Below are positions 7,826 to 15,690 of a DNA stretch of 64,000 nucleotides, in pieces. Location: the NCBI GenBank assembly GCA_020161775.1, contig JAIUOW010000017.1, positions 52,456-116,455 of the forward strand, in the 5' to 3' direction. Position numbers and translations under genes: made by a program. The notes under the pieces are model-generated. The model saw nothing but the letters and a program-made list of their open reading frames with translations, was not told the DNA's origin and made no database searches. The stretch's first letter is position 1, and each line of letters begins with the position of its first letter. The stretch is from Pseudomonadota bacterium. Its GTDB lineage: Bacteria > Pseudomonadota > Gammaproteobacteria > Burkholderiales > Burkholderiaceae_C.

Positions 7826-9157
7826 TTACTTGATGAGGGCCGAGGCCTGGCTGGCCAGCTCGCGCGCCTTGTCGTAGTTGGACTTGGCCTTGGAGCTCCA
7901 CAGGTCTTCCAGGCCGGTGAGCTGCTTGGCCACGGCCACGTCCTTCTTGTTCTTGCGGAACAGCTCCAGGAACGCGGCGTCCTTGATCATGCTGTCGGAC
8001 ACCAGGGGCGAATACGCATAGCTGCGCGCCTGCTTGAGCAGGTCGGCGGCCTGCGCATTGGGCTTGGCTTTCAGCTTGCGCTCGGCGTCATGGATGGCCT
8101 TGGTGGCGGCCTGCAGGTCCTTCAGCCGGAAGGTCACCATCTGGTCAAACAGGCTCACCACGACCTGGTAGCGGTCGCTGGACAGGTGCGAGTCAAACTG
8201 CACCTTGGCCCGCTTGGCGATCTCGTGCGCGTCGGGGTAGCCGGCCGGCACCTTGGCGCCAAAGCTGGCGTTGGGCAGGATGGGCAGGCGGCTGATCTTG
8301 GGGTCGAACAGCAGCTCCTGGCCTTCGCGCGACAGCGTGAAGCTGATGAACTTCTTTGCCTCGTCGTTGTTCTTGCCGCCGGCCACCAGCGCGATGTTGG
8401 CCGGCACCACGGCCGTGACGTTGGGGTAATGGAATTCCACCGGGAAGCCGGAGTACTTGCCCGCCAGCCCAAAGAAGTCAATCACGATGCCGACGCCGTA
8501 CTGGCCATTGTTCACGCCATCAGGCACGGCAAAGCTGCGGTCCGTCACGGCGGCGCAGTTGCCCGCGATCTGCAGCATCTGGGCCCAGCCCTTTTCCCAG
8601 CCCTCGCCCTGCAGGATGGTCTCCACCGTCAGGTGGGTCGTGCCAGAGCGCGAAGGCGATGAGATCGACACGTGGCCAAAGTATTCAGGCTTGATGAGGT
8701 CGGCCCATTCCTTTGGCGCGGGCACCTTGTGCGCGTTCATGTAGCGCGTGTTCCACATCAGGCCGTAGCCAGCCAGGGCCTGGCCGTAATACATGTTCTC
8801 GGGGTCGTTGATCGGGTAGTTGCCGATCTTGGCCGGGGCCTGGGGGTTCTTGACCTCGGGCGCGGGCTGCAGCAGCTTGTCGCGCGCCAGCACCTCGAAT
8901 GCATCGGGCGCCGACGCCCACATCACGTCCGGGCGCTGGCCGGCCGGCAGTTCCTTGATGTAGGCGATGCTGGCCGTGGTGTTCTTGTTCAGGATCTCGA
9001 TCTTGATGCCCGGGTTGCGCGATTCGAATGCCTTCTTGTAGGCCTCGGTCAGCTCCTTGGGGAACGAGGTCACCACCGACACGGTGCCGGCGTGGGCGGC
9101 GGCAAACGCGGTCATGAGGCCCAGTGTCAGGGCACGGATGGCGTGGCGGTTCGGCAT
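7826..9157 (-). CDS. ABC transporter periplasmic substrate-binding protein
   Basis: The protein has 443 residues with a signal peptide (hydrophobic residues 9-20, likely cleavage after AHA at about 23). The mature part starts VSVVTSFPKELTEAYKKAF, as in FutA/AfuA/PgtC-type binding proteins, and has RPDVMWASAPDAFEVL and WADLIKPEYFGHV, also typical. It is longer than iron binders (about 340), with a lysine-rich helical C-terminal extension of about 100 residues. That length and the wording resemble the phosphoglycerate regulatory protein PgtC more than FbpA, so an organophosphate or phosphonate ligand is as likely as iron. It is the first gene of the operon; AAGGAG precedes the ATG. Confidence 0.88.
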   Translation of the reverse strand: MPNRHAIRALTLGLMTAFAAAHAGTVSVVTSFPKELTEAYKKAFESRNPGIKIEILNKNTTASIAYIKELPAGQRPDVMWASAPDAFEVLARDKLLQPAPEVKNPQAPAKIGNYPINDPENMYYGQALAGYGLMWNTRYMNAHKVPAPKEWADLIKPEYFGHVSISSPSRSGTTHLTVETILQGEGWEKGWAQMLQIAGNCAAVTDRSFAVPDGVNNGQYGVGIVIDFFGLAGKYSGFPVEFHYPNVTAVVPANIALVAGGKNNDEAKKFISFTLSREGQELLFDPKISRLPILPNASFGAKVPAGYPDAHEIAKRAKVQFDSHLSSDRYQVVVSLFDQMVTFRLKDLQAATKAIHDAERKLKAKPNAQAADLLKQARSYAYSPLVSDSMIKDAAFLELFRKNKKDVAVAKQLTGLEDLWSSKAKSNYDKARELASQASALIK

Positions 9158-9208
9158 GCTTGTCTCCTTCAGTTTCGTTATTGGAAGGTCTGCAATGTAC
9201 CGCCCGCT

Positions 9209-9242
9209 CCCCTATGTCGCCAATCATGGTTTTTGATAGGGG
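9209..9242. promoter_or_regulatory. Inverted repeat upstream of the ABC transporter operon
   Basis: CCCCTAT at 9209-9215 is matched by its exact complement ATAGGGG at 9236-9242, with 20 bp between and a nested ATCA/TGAT. It sits 52-85 bp before the binding-protein start, in the 232-bp gap that must carry the operon promoter. It could be the operator of the LysR protein encoded at the operon end, but a 7-bp pair can arise by chance. Nothing else stands out in this gap. Confidence 0.3.
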
Positions 9243-9389
9243 GGATAAACGCGAAGGCCTCTCGGGTTAACCCTTGCGCTGTTGGTATCGCTTTTTAATC
9301 TGCAGCAGGGCACCGTCGCTACTTCTTGATGTTCCACCAGGGACGAAGATCGAACGGCTGAACGAGGAAGGAACGGGGACAAAGGGTCT

Positions 9390-10358
9390 TCAACGCCATC
9401 CCTGTGAAGCTGGCTGCCAGGTGGCAGTGGCCTGACTGCCCGCAGCAGCGACCTGAGTCGGGGGCCACAGCAGGTCATCCAGCATCGACACGGTGTCACC
9501 CAGGCTCGCGGCTTCGATGCGGTTCTTGTTCAGGAAGGCCTGCCACTGGCGCAGTTTCGCGGCGTCTTCGCTGAACTGCCGGGTCAGCGCCAGGGGCCGC
9601 TCGTTGGGAAGGGCTGTCTGGCGCCGGGCGAAGGTGGCGGCGATGGCTGCGGCCAGCGTGGCGCCGTCCAGTTCCGTGCGCCGTGCAATCACCGCCAGAT
9701 CAAAGAAGTCCTTCATGCGGCTGTTCGCCTGCCCCAGCATCACCATGGCTTGGTATTTCTCGGCGATCACGGTGTACACCGGATAGACCCGCAGCGTGGG
9801 AGATGGGAAGTCACCCAGCAAGGTGGGATAAGCCGCCGTCTGCGGCCCTGGCGTCACGGCGTCCCCGAAACCCACGTCGATCTGAAGTGCGCAGCGTGCG
9901 GAGCCGATGCGTGCCACCAGCCTGATGCGCGTTCCGCCTTAGGTGTTGTCTTCGCGAATCGCAGCGGCCGTCACGGAGTCGGGGTCAAACACGATGCCGT
10001 CGCCCAGGTCCATGGCGGCGATGTCGCGGAAAGTGGCGATCAGGTTTGCCTCATCGTCGGGGCCGAAGCCGAGCAAGTCGGCGTCCCTGGTCGGCCGGTG
10101 CGGTGTGTCGTACCAGAGTGCAAAAAGCAGGGCGCCCTTGAGCAGGAAGCGGTCGGCATGCGGTGAGATGCTGACGCGGGCCAGCAGCCGCTCGATGCCG
10201 AAGCGGTTGAGCAGCAGGTTGTAATCGTCGCCACGTTGCTTGGCAAGGATCAGCAGTCGGGCCAGTATTGACGCGCAAAGGTTGCCGGAGGATGTGAGAA
10301 CACCGCCCTCGCGGGCTGCGGTGCGAGCTGGCTTGGGGCGGCCCGGCGCTGCACTCAT
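9390..10358 (-). pseudogene. abiEii: AbiEii nucleotidyltransferase toxin gene interrupted by an in-frame stop
   Basis: AbiEii toxins are nucleotidyltransferase-fold proteins of abortive-infection and toxin-antitoxin systems. The reading starts at the ATG 10356-10358 and contains DRFLLKGALLFALWYDTPHR followed by TRDADLLGFG, the nucleotidyltransferase core with its two Asp residues. At 9939-9941 a TAA interrupts the frame right after IREDNT, where the family has Tyr (DNxYGG). The same frame continues GGTRIRLVARIGSARCALQI and on to 9390 for the normal family length (about 322 codons). It is therefore a single nonsense change, not a frameshift. The start overlaps the abiEi stop (ATGA). Confidence 0.82.
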
Positions 10359-10954
10359 TGCGTCACCGCCTCCAGGTAGGGTTGCATGACACGTTCGACC
10401 CGGTTGATCCTGGCGAAGTGCCTCAGCTCGGCCATGGTCACCTTGCGGCTGCGCCAAGCGTCTTTCAGCGCCTCCAGCGCCACGTCCAGGCCGATCTTGT
10501 TGCGGAACTTGAAGCAGTCGGTCACCGTCTTGGCGGCGCTGTACACCCGGATGGGGGCACCATGGTCGGTCACGGTCTCGATGCCGTCGCTGTAAGCGGT
10601 GCCGCGCAGGCGCGTGATGCGAAGCAGGGGGTAGCTCGGGGCCGGGGTCTGTGTCGCTTCGGGCAGCGCGATCCACACTTCGTGCGGCAGTTGCGTGCCA
10701 ATCTCATGGAATTGCAGCGCGCTCAGAAGACACAGCACGGCCTTGGGCACACGCTGGCAGACCTCGATCAGCGTCTGATGCTCGGTGACTTCAGCGTCAG
10801 GCAGTCCGTACAGGCCCCGGGCGAACCGTTGCAGCTTTCCTGCCTGGTACAGCCGGATCAGAAGCTGCGGTGACCAGCCGAGCTCGCGCACATCCGCCGC
10901 CCGCAGCACGCGCCGGTGCTGAGCCAGTTCGAGAATGTGGTCAGACTGGTTCAT
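10355..10954 (-). CDS. abiEi: AbiEi antitoxin / transcriptional autorepressor
   Basis: The protein has 199 residues. AbiEi is the antitoxin of type IV AbiE systems. Its N-terminal winged helix represses the operon and its C-terminal domain counters the toxin. Visible are the wHTH (ILELAQHRRVLRAADVRELG, then LIRLYQAGKLQRFARGLYGLP) and the C-terminal run VYSAAKTVTDCFKFRNKIGL, which is diagnostic of the family. The stop overlaps the toxin start by 4 bp, the usual arrangement. A 12-bp perfect inverted repeat 17 bp upstream of the start is the likely operator. The antitoxin gene is intact although the toxin gene is interrupted. Confidence 0.92.
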   Translation of the reverse strand: MNQSDHILELAQHRRVLRAADVRELGWSPQLLIRLYQAGKLQRFARGLYGLPDAEVTEHQTLIEVCQRVPKAVLCLLSALQFHEIGTQLPHEVWIALPEATQTPAPSYPLLRITRLRGTAYSDGIETVTDHGAPIRVYSAAKTVTDCFKFRNKIGLDVALEALKDAWRSRKVTMAELRHFARINRVERVMQPYLEAVTQ

Positions 10955-10971
10955 GAGGGGTTAGTTTAATA

Positions 10972-11001
10972 TTCGCATTACTTTTGTTCAAGTAATGCGA
11001 A
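10972..11001. promoter_or_regulatory. Candidate AbiEi operator (12-bp perfect inverted repeat)
   Basis: TTCGCATTACTT at 10972-10983 is followed by ttgttc and then the exact complement AAGTAATGCGAA at 10990-11001. It lies 17 bp upstream of the abiEi ATG, in an AT-rich stretch that must hold the promoter. Known AbiEi proteins bind inverted repeats in their own promoters, which fits. A perfect 12-bp match is unlikely by chance. Confidence 0.75.
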
Positions 11002-11025
11002 ATTCAATCAGTTCTGTGCCATGGC

Positions 11026-11240
11026 TTCCGGCGGGCTGCGCACGCCTCCCCCGTTATTTCGCTGCGCAGAGCACCCCACCCCCCTTATCCTGCCCACGCA
11101 GCGGTGCGCCAACGGTTGCACGCCACCATGCAGCGGGTTGGTGGTGATGGTGCCCGGCGCAGCGAAATTAAGGGGGAGAACTGGCGAAGCCAGTTCGGAG
11201 GACATTCGCGGAGCCGGGCACCGTCAGCGCCAACCTGCGG
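11026..11240. repeat. 215-bp structured intergenic repeat, copy 2
   Basis: This is the second copy of the element at 3801-4015, gap-free over 215 positions. Arms: B 11046-11067 with B' 11157-11178 (20 of 22 paired), C 11136-11155 with C' 11216-11235 (17 of 20), and hairpin D 11178-11196. In hairpin D two base pairs differ from copy 1 and both partners have changed together, so pairing is kept. The copy begins 72 bp upstream of abiEi and ends 9 bp before the stop of the acyl-CoA synthetase gene. As in copy 1, the C' end faces the 3' end of a minus-strand gene. Confidence 0.85.
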
Positions 11241-11249
11241 ACCAGAAAC

Positions 11250-12944
11250 TCAAACAGCAGATTTAAAGCGTTCTTCCTCACGCAGCCGCAAAACCCGCCG
11301 CTGCACCTTGCCCGTAGTCGTCATGGGCAAAGAGTCGATGAACTCGATCTCCTTGGGGTACTCATATGGCGCGAGCTTGCCCTTCACATGGGCTTGCAGT
11401 TCGGCAATCAAGGCATCGTTGGCCACATAACCCGCCGCCAGCACCACATAGGCCTTCACCAGCGCCCCGCGCTCACGGTCCGGCTTGGGCACCACAGCGG
11501 CATTCGCCACCGCCGGATGCTTGACCAGACAGTTCTCGATCTCGCCCGGGCCAATGCGGTAGCCCGCGGCCTTGAACACATCGTCGGCGCGGCCCTGGTA
11601 CCACAGGTAGCCGTCCGCGTCGCGCACGGCCACGTCACCGGTGCGGCACCAGTCACCCGTGTATTTGGCCTGCGTGGCCGCCGGGTTCTTCCAGTAGCCC
11701 AGAAAGAAAATCGGGTCCGGCTCGCCATGCACGTCAAAGCGGTTCACCGCCACGTCGCCCGGCGTGCCCACCGGGCATTCGTTGCCGTCGTCGTCAATCA
11801 CCCTGACGTTGTGGCCGGGGTAGCCCTTGCCCATGCTGCCGGGCTTGGCGGGCCAGTATCTTGTGCAGTTGCCCACCACGTAGTTGATCTCTGTCTGGCC
11901 GAACATTTCATTGACCAGCACGCCCAGTTCGTCGCGGCAGTAGGCAAACACTGCATCACCCACCGCCTCGCCCGCGCTCATCATGGCGCGCAGCTTCAGC
12001 TTGAAGTGCTTGCGCGGCTTGGGGTAGGCCTTCATCATGGCTTTGAGCGCGGTGGGGAACAGGAAGCTGTGCGTCACACCGTGCTGCTGCATCAGCGTGA
12101 AGGCCAGCTCCGGGCTGAAGCGGCCGTTGTAGCCGATGATGGGCCGGCCAAAGTACAGCGTGGGCAGCAGCGCGTCCATCAGTCCGCCTGTCCAGGCCCA
12201 GTCGGCCGGGCTCCAGAACACGGCGTCGGAGGATTCATTGCGCGCGCCGTCAAAGCCGAACCAGTTCTGGCTGCACACGAAGCCGCTCAGGTTGCCGATC
12301 AGCGCACGGTGGGGAATGAGCGCGCCCTTGGGGTTGCCGGTGGTGCCGCTGGTGTAGATCAGCACGGCCGCCTCGTCCGCGTGGGTGTTCACCAGCTCGA
12401 ACTGGCCCGATTCCTGCGCCAGCGCCAGGTCAAATTCAATGTCGGCCAGGCGCCCGGCCTCGGCCACGCCGATCACCGTCTCCAGCAGCGGGCAGTCGTC
12501 ACGCACCTGGTTGATGGCGTCGATGCAGGCGCCGTCGCAGATGGCCACGCGCGCCTCGCTGTCCTGCAGGCGGTATTCCAGTGCCTCGGGGCCAAACAGC
12601 GTTGACAGCGGCATGCCCACCGCGCCCATCTGCAGCACCGCCATGTAGGCCACGGCGGTTTCATACCGCTGGGGCAGCACGATGGCCACGCGGTCACCGC
12701 GCTGCACGCCCAACACCTTGAGCACGGCCGACAGCCGGTTGGCGCCGTCCTGCAACTGGGCGTAGCTGAAGCTGGGGCCCCGGCCGTCGCCCTGGTGGGC
12801 ATGGATGGCGATGCGCTCGTCGGCGTCGGGCCGGTCGGCCCAGCGACGGCAGCACACCTGAGCCATGTTGAAATGTTCCGGCACCGCCCAGCGAAAGCCC
12901 TGGTGCAGCGCGGCGTAGTTGTCCTGGACTTGACTGACGGACAT
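11250..12944 (-). CDS. AMP-dependent acyl-CoA synthetase
   Basis: The 564-residue protein activates a carboxylic acid to its acyl-CoA through an acyl-adenylate. The AMP-binding P-loop LIYTSGTTGNPKGALIPH is near residue 190, and the A5 motif MFGQTEINYVVGN and A7 region WCRTGDVAVRDADGYLWYQGR are seen. The A8 hinge follows (FKAAGYRIGPGEIENCL), and the C-terminus carries the acylatable lysine context PMTTTGKVQRRVLR. The wording resembles the acetyl/medium-chain synthetase group (AcsA-like). The ATG at 12942-12944 has AGGAG 9 bp upstream. It is divergent from the alpha/beta hydrolase gene at 12971. Confidence 0.9.
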   Translation of the reverse strand: MSVSQVQDNYAALHQGFRWAVPEHFNMAQVCCRRWADRPDADERIAIHAHQGDGRGPSFSYAQLQDGANRLSAVLKVLGVQRGDRVAIVLPQRYETAVAYMAVLQMGAVGMPLSTLFGPEALEYRLQDSEARVAICDGACIDAINQVRDDCPLLETVIGVAEAGRLADIEFDLALAQESGQFELVNTHADEAAVLIYTSGTTGNPKGALIPHRALIGNLSGFVCSQNWFGFDGARNESSDAVFWSPADWAWTGGLMDALLPTLYFGRPIIGYNGRFSPELAFTLMQQHGVTHSFLFPTALKAMMKAYPKPRKHFKLKLRAMMSAGEAVGDAVFAYCRDELGVLVNEMFGQTEINYVVGNCTRYWPAKPGSMGKGYPGHNVRVIDDDGNECPVGTPGDVAVNRFDVHGEPDPIFFLGYWKNPAATQAKYTGDWCRTGDVAVRDADGYLWYQGRADDVFKAAGYRIGPGEIENCLVKHPAVANAAVVPKPDRERGALVKAYVVLAAGYVANDALIAELQAHVKGKLAPYEYPKEIEFIDSLPMTTTGKVQRRVLRLREEERFKSAV

Positions 12945-12970
12945 GCCCTGTCTCCTGAATAATCCGTCCA

Positions 12971-13873
12971 ATGTACCAAGCCCGAAGAACCTCGCGCAGC
13001 GAGTTTGTCCCTGTCCGCAACCTGCAATACCACGTGCGCATCTGGGGCGAGCCCACTGCCGGCCAGCCACCGCTGGTCATGGTGCACGGCTGGATGGACG
13101 TGGGCGCGTCCTACCAGTTCGTGGTGGACGCGCTGGCACAGGACCGCTGGGTGATCGCGCCCGACTGGCGCGGCTACGGCCTGACCAGCGGCGGCGGCGC
13201 CGACAACTACTGGTTTGCCGACTACCTGGCCGACCTGGACTTCCTGCTGGACCACTACAGCCCCGGCGCACCGGTGGACCTGGTGGGCCACAGCATGGGC
13301 GGCAATGTGGTGATGCTGTACGCCGGCGTGCGCCCGGAGCGCATCCGCCGCCTGGTCAACCTGGAGGGCTTTGGCATGCCGGCCACCCGTCCCGCCCAGG
13401 CGCCGGGGCGCTATGCGAAATGGATGGACGAGGTCAAGGCGCTGCACCGCGGCGAAATGGCGCTCAAGCCCTATGACGACGCTGCCGGCGTGGCACGGCG
13501 CCTCATGAAGACCAACCCCCGGCTGTCGCAGGACAAGGCCGACTGGCTGGCCCGGCACTGGGCGGCGCCCAATGCGCAGGGGCAATGGGTGATCCTGGGC
13601 GAGCCGGCGCACAAGATCGTCAACGCCAACCTGTACCAGGTGGACGAAACGCTGGCGCTGTATGCGCGCATCACCGCGCCCACGCTGTCGGTGGTGGCCA
13701 GCGACTGCCAGCTGGAACAGTGGTGGCAGGGCCGCTACGGCCTGGCCGAGTACCACGAACGGCTCAAATCCGTGCCCAACCTGCACCACGCGCTGGTGAC
13801 GGACGCGGCCCACATGCTGCACCATGACCAGCCGGCCCAGCTGGCCAGCCTGATCGAGGGCTTCTGCGCGTGA
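12971..13873 (+). CDS. Alpha/beta-hydrolase
   Basis: The protein has 300 residues. The oxyanion region VMVHGWMDVG is near residue 37, APDWRGYGLTSGG follows, and the nucleophile elbow GHSMGG (Ser near residue 107) is clear. The catalytic His is probably in DAAHMLHHDQPAQL near the C-terminus. It is a soluble esterase/lipase-like enzyme of unknown substrate. It starts 27 bp from the divergent synthetase gene, so the two may share a control region. The ATG at 12971 gives the usual family length. Confidence 0.88.
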   Translation: MYQARRTSRSEFVPVRNLQYHVRIWGEPTAGQPPLVMVHGWMDVGASYQFVVDALAQDRWVIAPDWRGYGLTSGGGADNYWFADYLADLDFLLDHYSPGAPVDLVGHSMGGNVVMLYAGVRPERIRRLVNLEGFGMPATRPAQAPGRYAKWMDEVKALHRGEMALKPYDDAAGVARRLMKTNPRLSQDKADWLARHWAAPNAQGQWVILGEPAHKIVNANLYQVDETLALYARITAPTLSVVASDCQLEQWWQGRYGLAEYHERLKSVPNLHHALVTDAAHMLHHDQPAQLASLIEGFCA

Positions 13874-13917
13874 GAAAATAGCGGGTTACCCCAGAACACA
13901 CCGCAGGACCGCACATC

Positions 13918-15022
13918 ATGGACGCAGAACACATCAACGCCATTGGCACCACGCTCTACGACCTGAGCGCCCGTACGGAAGACTTACGGAGGTATCTTTG
14001 ACTACGATGCCAAGGCGGAACGACTGAGGACGGTCAACGCATCACTGGAAGACCCGGGCGTCTGGAACGACCCCAAAAAGGCCCAGGAGCTGGGCAAGGA
14101 AAAAAAGGCGCTGGACGACGTCGTCCTGACGCTGCAGAACCTCACGCGCGAGCTGGCCGACAACCTGGAGCTCTATGAAATGAGCAAGGAAGAAGGCGAC
14201 GAGACCGGCCTGCAGACCATCGAGACCGAGGCCGCCAAGCTGGCAAAGGACGTCGAGGGCCTGGAATTCCGCCGCATGTTCAACAACCCGGCCGACCCCC
14301 TGCCCGCTTTCCTGGACATCCAGGCCGGCGCCGGCGGCACCGAGGCCTGCGATTGGGCCAGCATGCTGTTGCGCCAGTACCTGAAATACGCCGAGCGCAA
14401 GGGCTTCAAGGCCACGGTGGAAGACGAAACCGCGGGCGACGTGGCCGGCATCAAGAGCGCCACGATCCGCATTGACGGCGAATATGCCTTTGGCCTGCTG
14501 CGCACCGAAACCGGCGTGCACCGCCTGGTGCGCAAGAGCCCGTTTGACAGCTCGGGCGGGCGCCACACCAGCTTTGCCAGCGTGTTCGTGTACCCCGAGA
14601 TTGATGATTCGATCGAGATCAACATCAACCCGGCCGACGTGCGCACCGACACCTTCCGCGCCAGCGGCGCGGGCGGCCAGCACATCAACAAGACCGATTC
14701 GGCTGTGCGCCTGACGCACATCCCTACCGGCATCGTGGTGCAGTGCCAGGACGGGCGCAGCCAGCACAGCAACAAGGACGTGGCCTGGCAGCGTCTGCGC
14801 AGCCGGCTGTACGACCATGAAATGCGCAAGCGCATGGAAGAGCAGCAGAAGCTGGAAGACACCAAGACCGACGTGGGCTGGGGCCACCAGATCCGCAGCT
14901 ACGTGCTGGACAACAGCCGCATCAAGGACCTGCGCACCGGCGTGGAGATATCGGCCACGCAGAAGGTGCTGGACGGTGACCTGGACGCCTTCATTGAAGC
15001 GTCGCTGAAACAGGGCGTGTGA
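13918..15022 (+). CDS. prfB: Peptide chain release factor 2 (programmed +1 frameshift)
   Basis: RF2 ends translation at UGA and UAA. Translation starts at ATG 13918, reads 27 codons to CTT at 13996-13998, meets TGA at 13999-14001 and shifts +1 by skipping T13999 to continue at 14000. The joined product has 367 residues against 365 in E. coli. The stop-recognition motif SPF is at residues 207-209 and the catalytic GGQ at 252-254. The slippage site is CTTTGAC with GGAGG just upstream. The stop overlaps the ATG of the next gene (TGATG at 15020-15024). Confidence 0.97.
13988..14002 (+). promoter_or_regulatory. prfB programmed +1 frameshift element
   Basis: An internal Shine-Dalgarno-like GGAGG (13988-13992) precedes the slippery codon CTT, the stop TGA and C (13996-14002). 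This is the canonical RF2 autoregulatory signal. Low RF2 slows termination at TGA and favours the shift. The in-frame TGA and the clean resumption of RF2 homology in the +1 frame show that it is required here. Confidence 0.95.
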
Positions 15023-15690
15023 TGAAAACCAGCGCGCTGATCTTTGACATGGACGGCACCATGATCGACTCCATGCCGTTCCATGGCAAAAGCTGGGCCG
15101 AATTCACCCGCCGCCACGGCGTGGACATGACGCCCGAGGAAATCCTGCGGCGCACCACGGGGCGCAATGGCGCCGAATGCATGCAGGTGCTGTTTGACCG
15201 CGACTTCGCGGCCGGCGAACTGCAGGCGCTGATTGACGAGAAGGAAGCCATCTACCGCGAGCTGTTCGCGCCGGTGTTTGCCGAAGTGAGCGGCTTTCGC
15301 AGCTTTGCCGGCCAGGCACGCGCGCGCGGCCTGAAGATCGGCGTGGGCACGGCGGGCGACCGCCACAACATCGCGTTTGCCTTCACGCACCTGGCGATGG
15401 CGGACGAACCCCACGCCGTGGTGGGCGGCGACGAAGGCCTGCCCGGCAAGCCCGAGCCCGCCATCTTCCTGGAGGCCGCGCGGCGCATGGGCGCCGTGGC
15501 CGGCGAATGCATCGTGTTTGAAGACGCGCCCTTTGGCATTGAAGCCGCCCGCCGCGCCGGCATGCGCGCCGTGGCGGTGTGCACCAGCCACGGCGCCGAT
15601 GAACTGGCCGGCCCCCATGTGCTGGCCAGCGTGCGCGACTACAACGAACTCATTTCATCCGATTTCCTGGGGAAACTCCATGCTGCGTGA
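15022..15690 (+). CDS. HAD-superfamily hydrolase, beta-phosphoglucomutase-like
   Basis: The 222-residue cytoplasmic phosphatase or phosphomutase has motif I FDMDGTMIDS, with nucleophile Asp9 and acid/base Asp11. A helical cap follows, then motif II VGTAGDRHN, the lysine of motif III in GKPEPAIFLEAARRMG, and motif IV EDAPFGIEAARRAGM. The wording is that of the beta-phosphoglucomutase/phosphonatase subgroup; the substrate is not decidable. The ATG at 15022 overlaps the prfB stop. The 3' end overlaps the pepN start by 11 bp, so prfB, this gene and pepN probably form one transcript. Confidence 0.88.
   Translation: MKTSALIFDMDGTMIDSMPFHGKSWAEFTRRHGVDMTPEEILRRTTGRNGAECMQVLFDRDFAAGELQALIDEKEAIYRELFAPVFAEVSGFRSFAGQARARGLKIGVGTAGDRHNIAFAFTHLAMADEPHAVVGGDEGLPGKPEPAIFLEAARRMGAVAGECIVFEDAPFGIEAARRAGMRAVAVCTSHGADELAGPHVLASVRDYNELISSDFLGKLHAA

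Noticed and set aside
6077-8662. An 861-codon open frame on the plus strand
   Set aside because: It is antisense to the ABC permease and binding-protein genes. It is His/Gln/Arg-rich, as GC-rich shadow frames are, with no motif.
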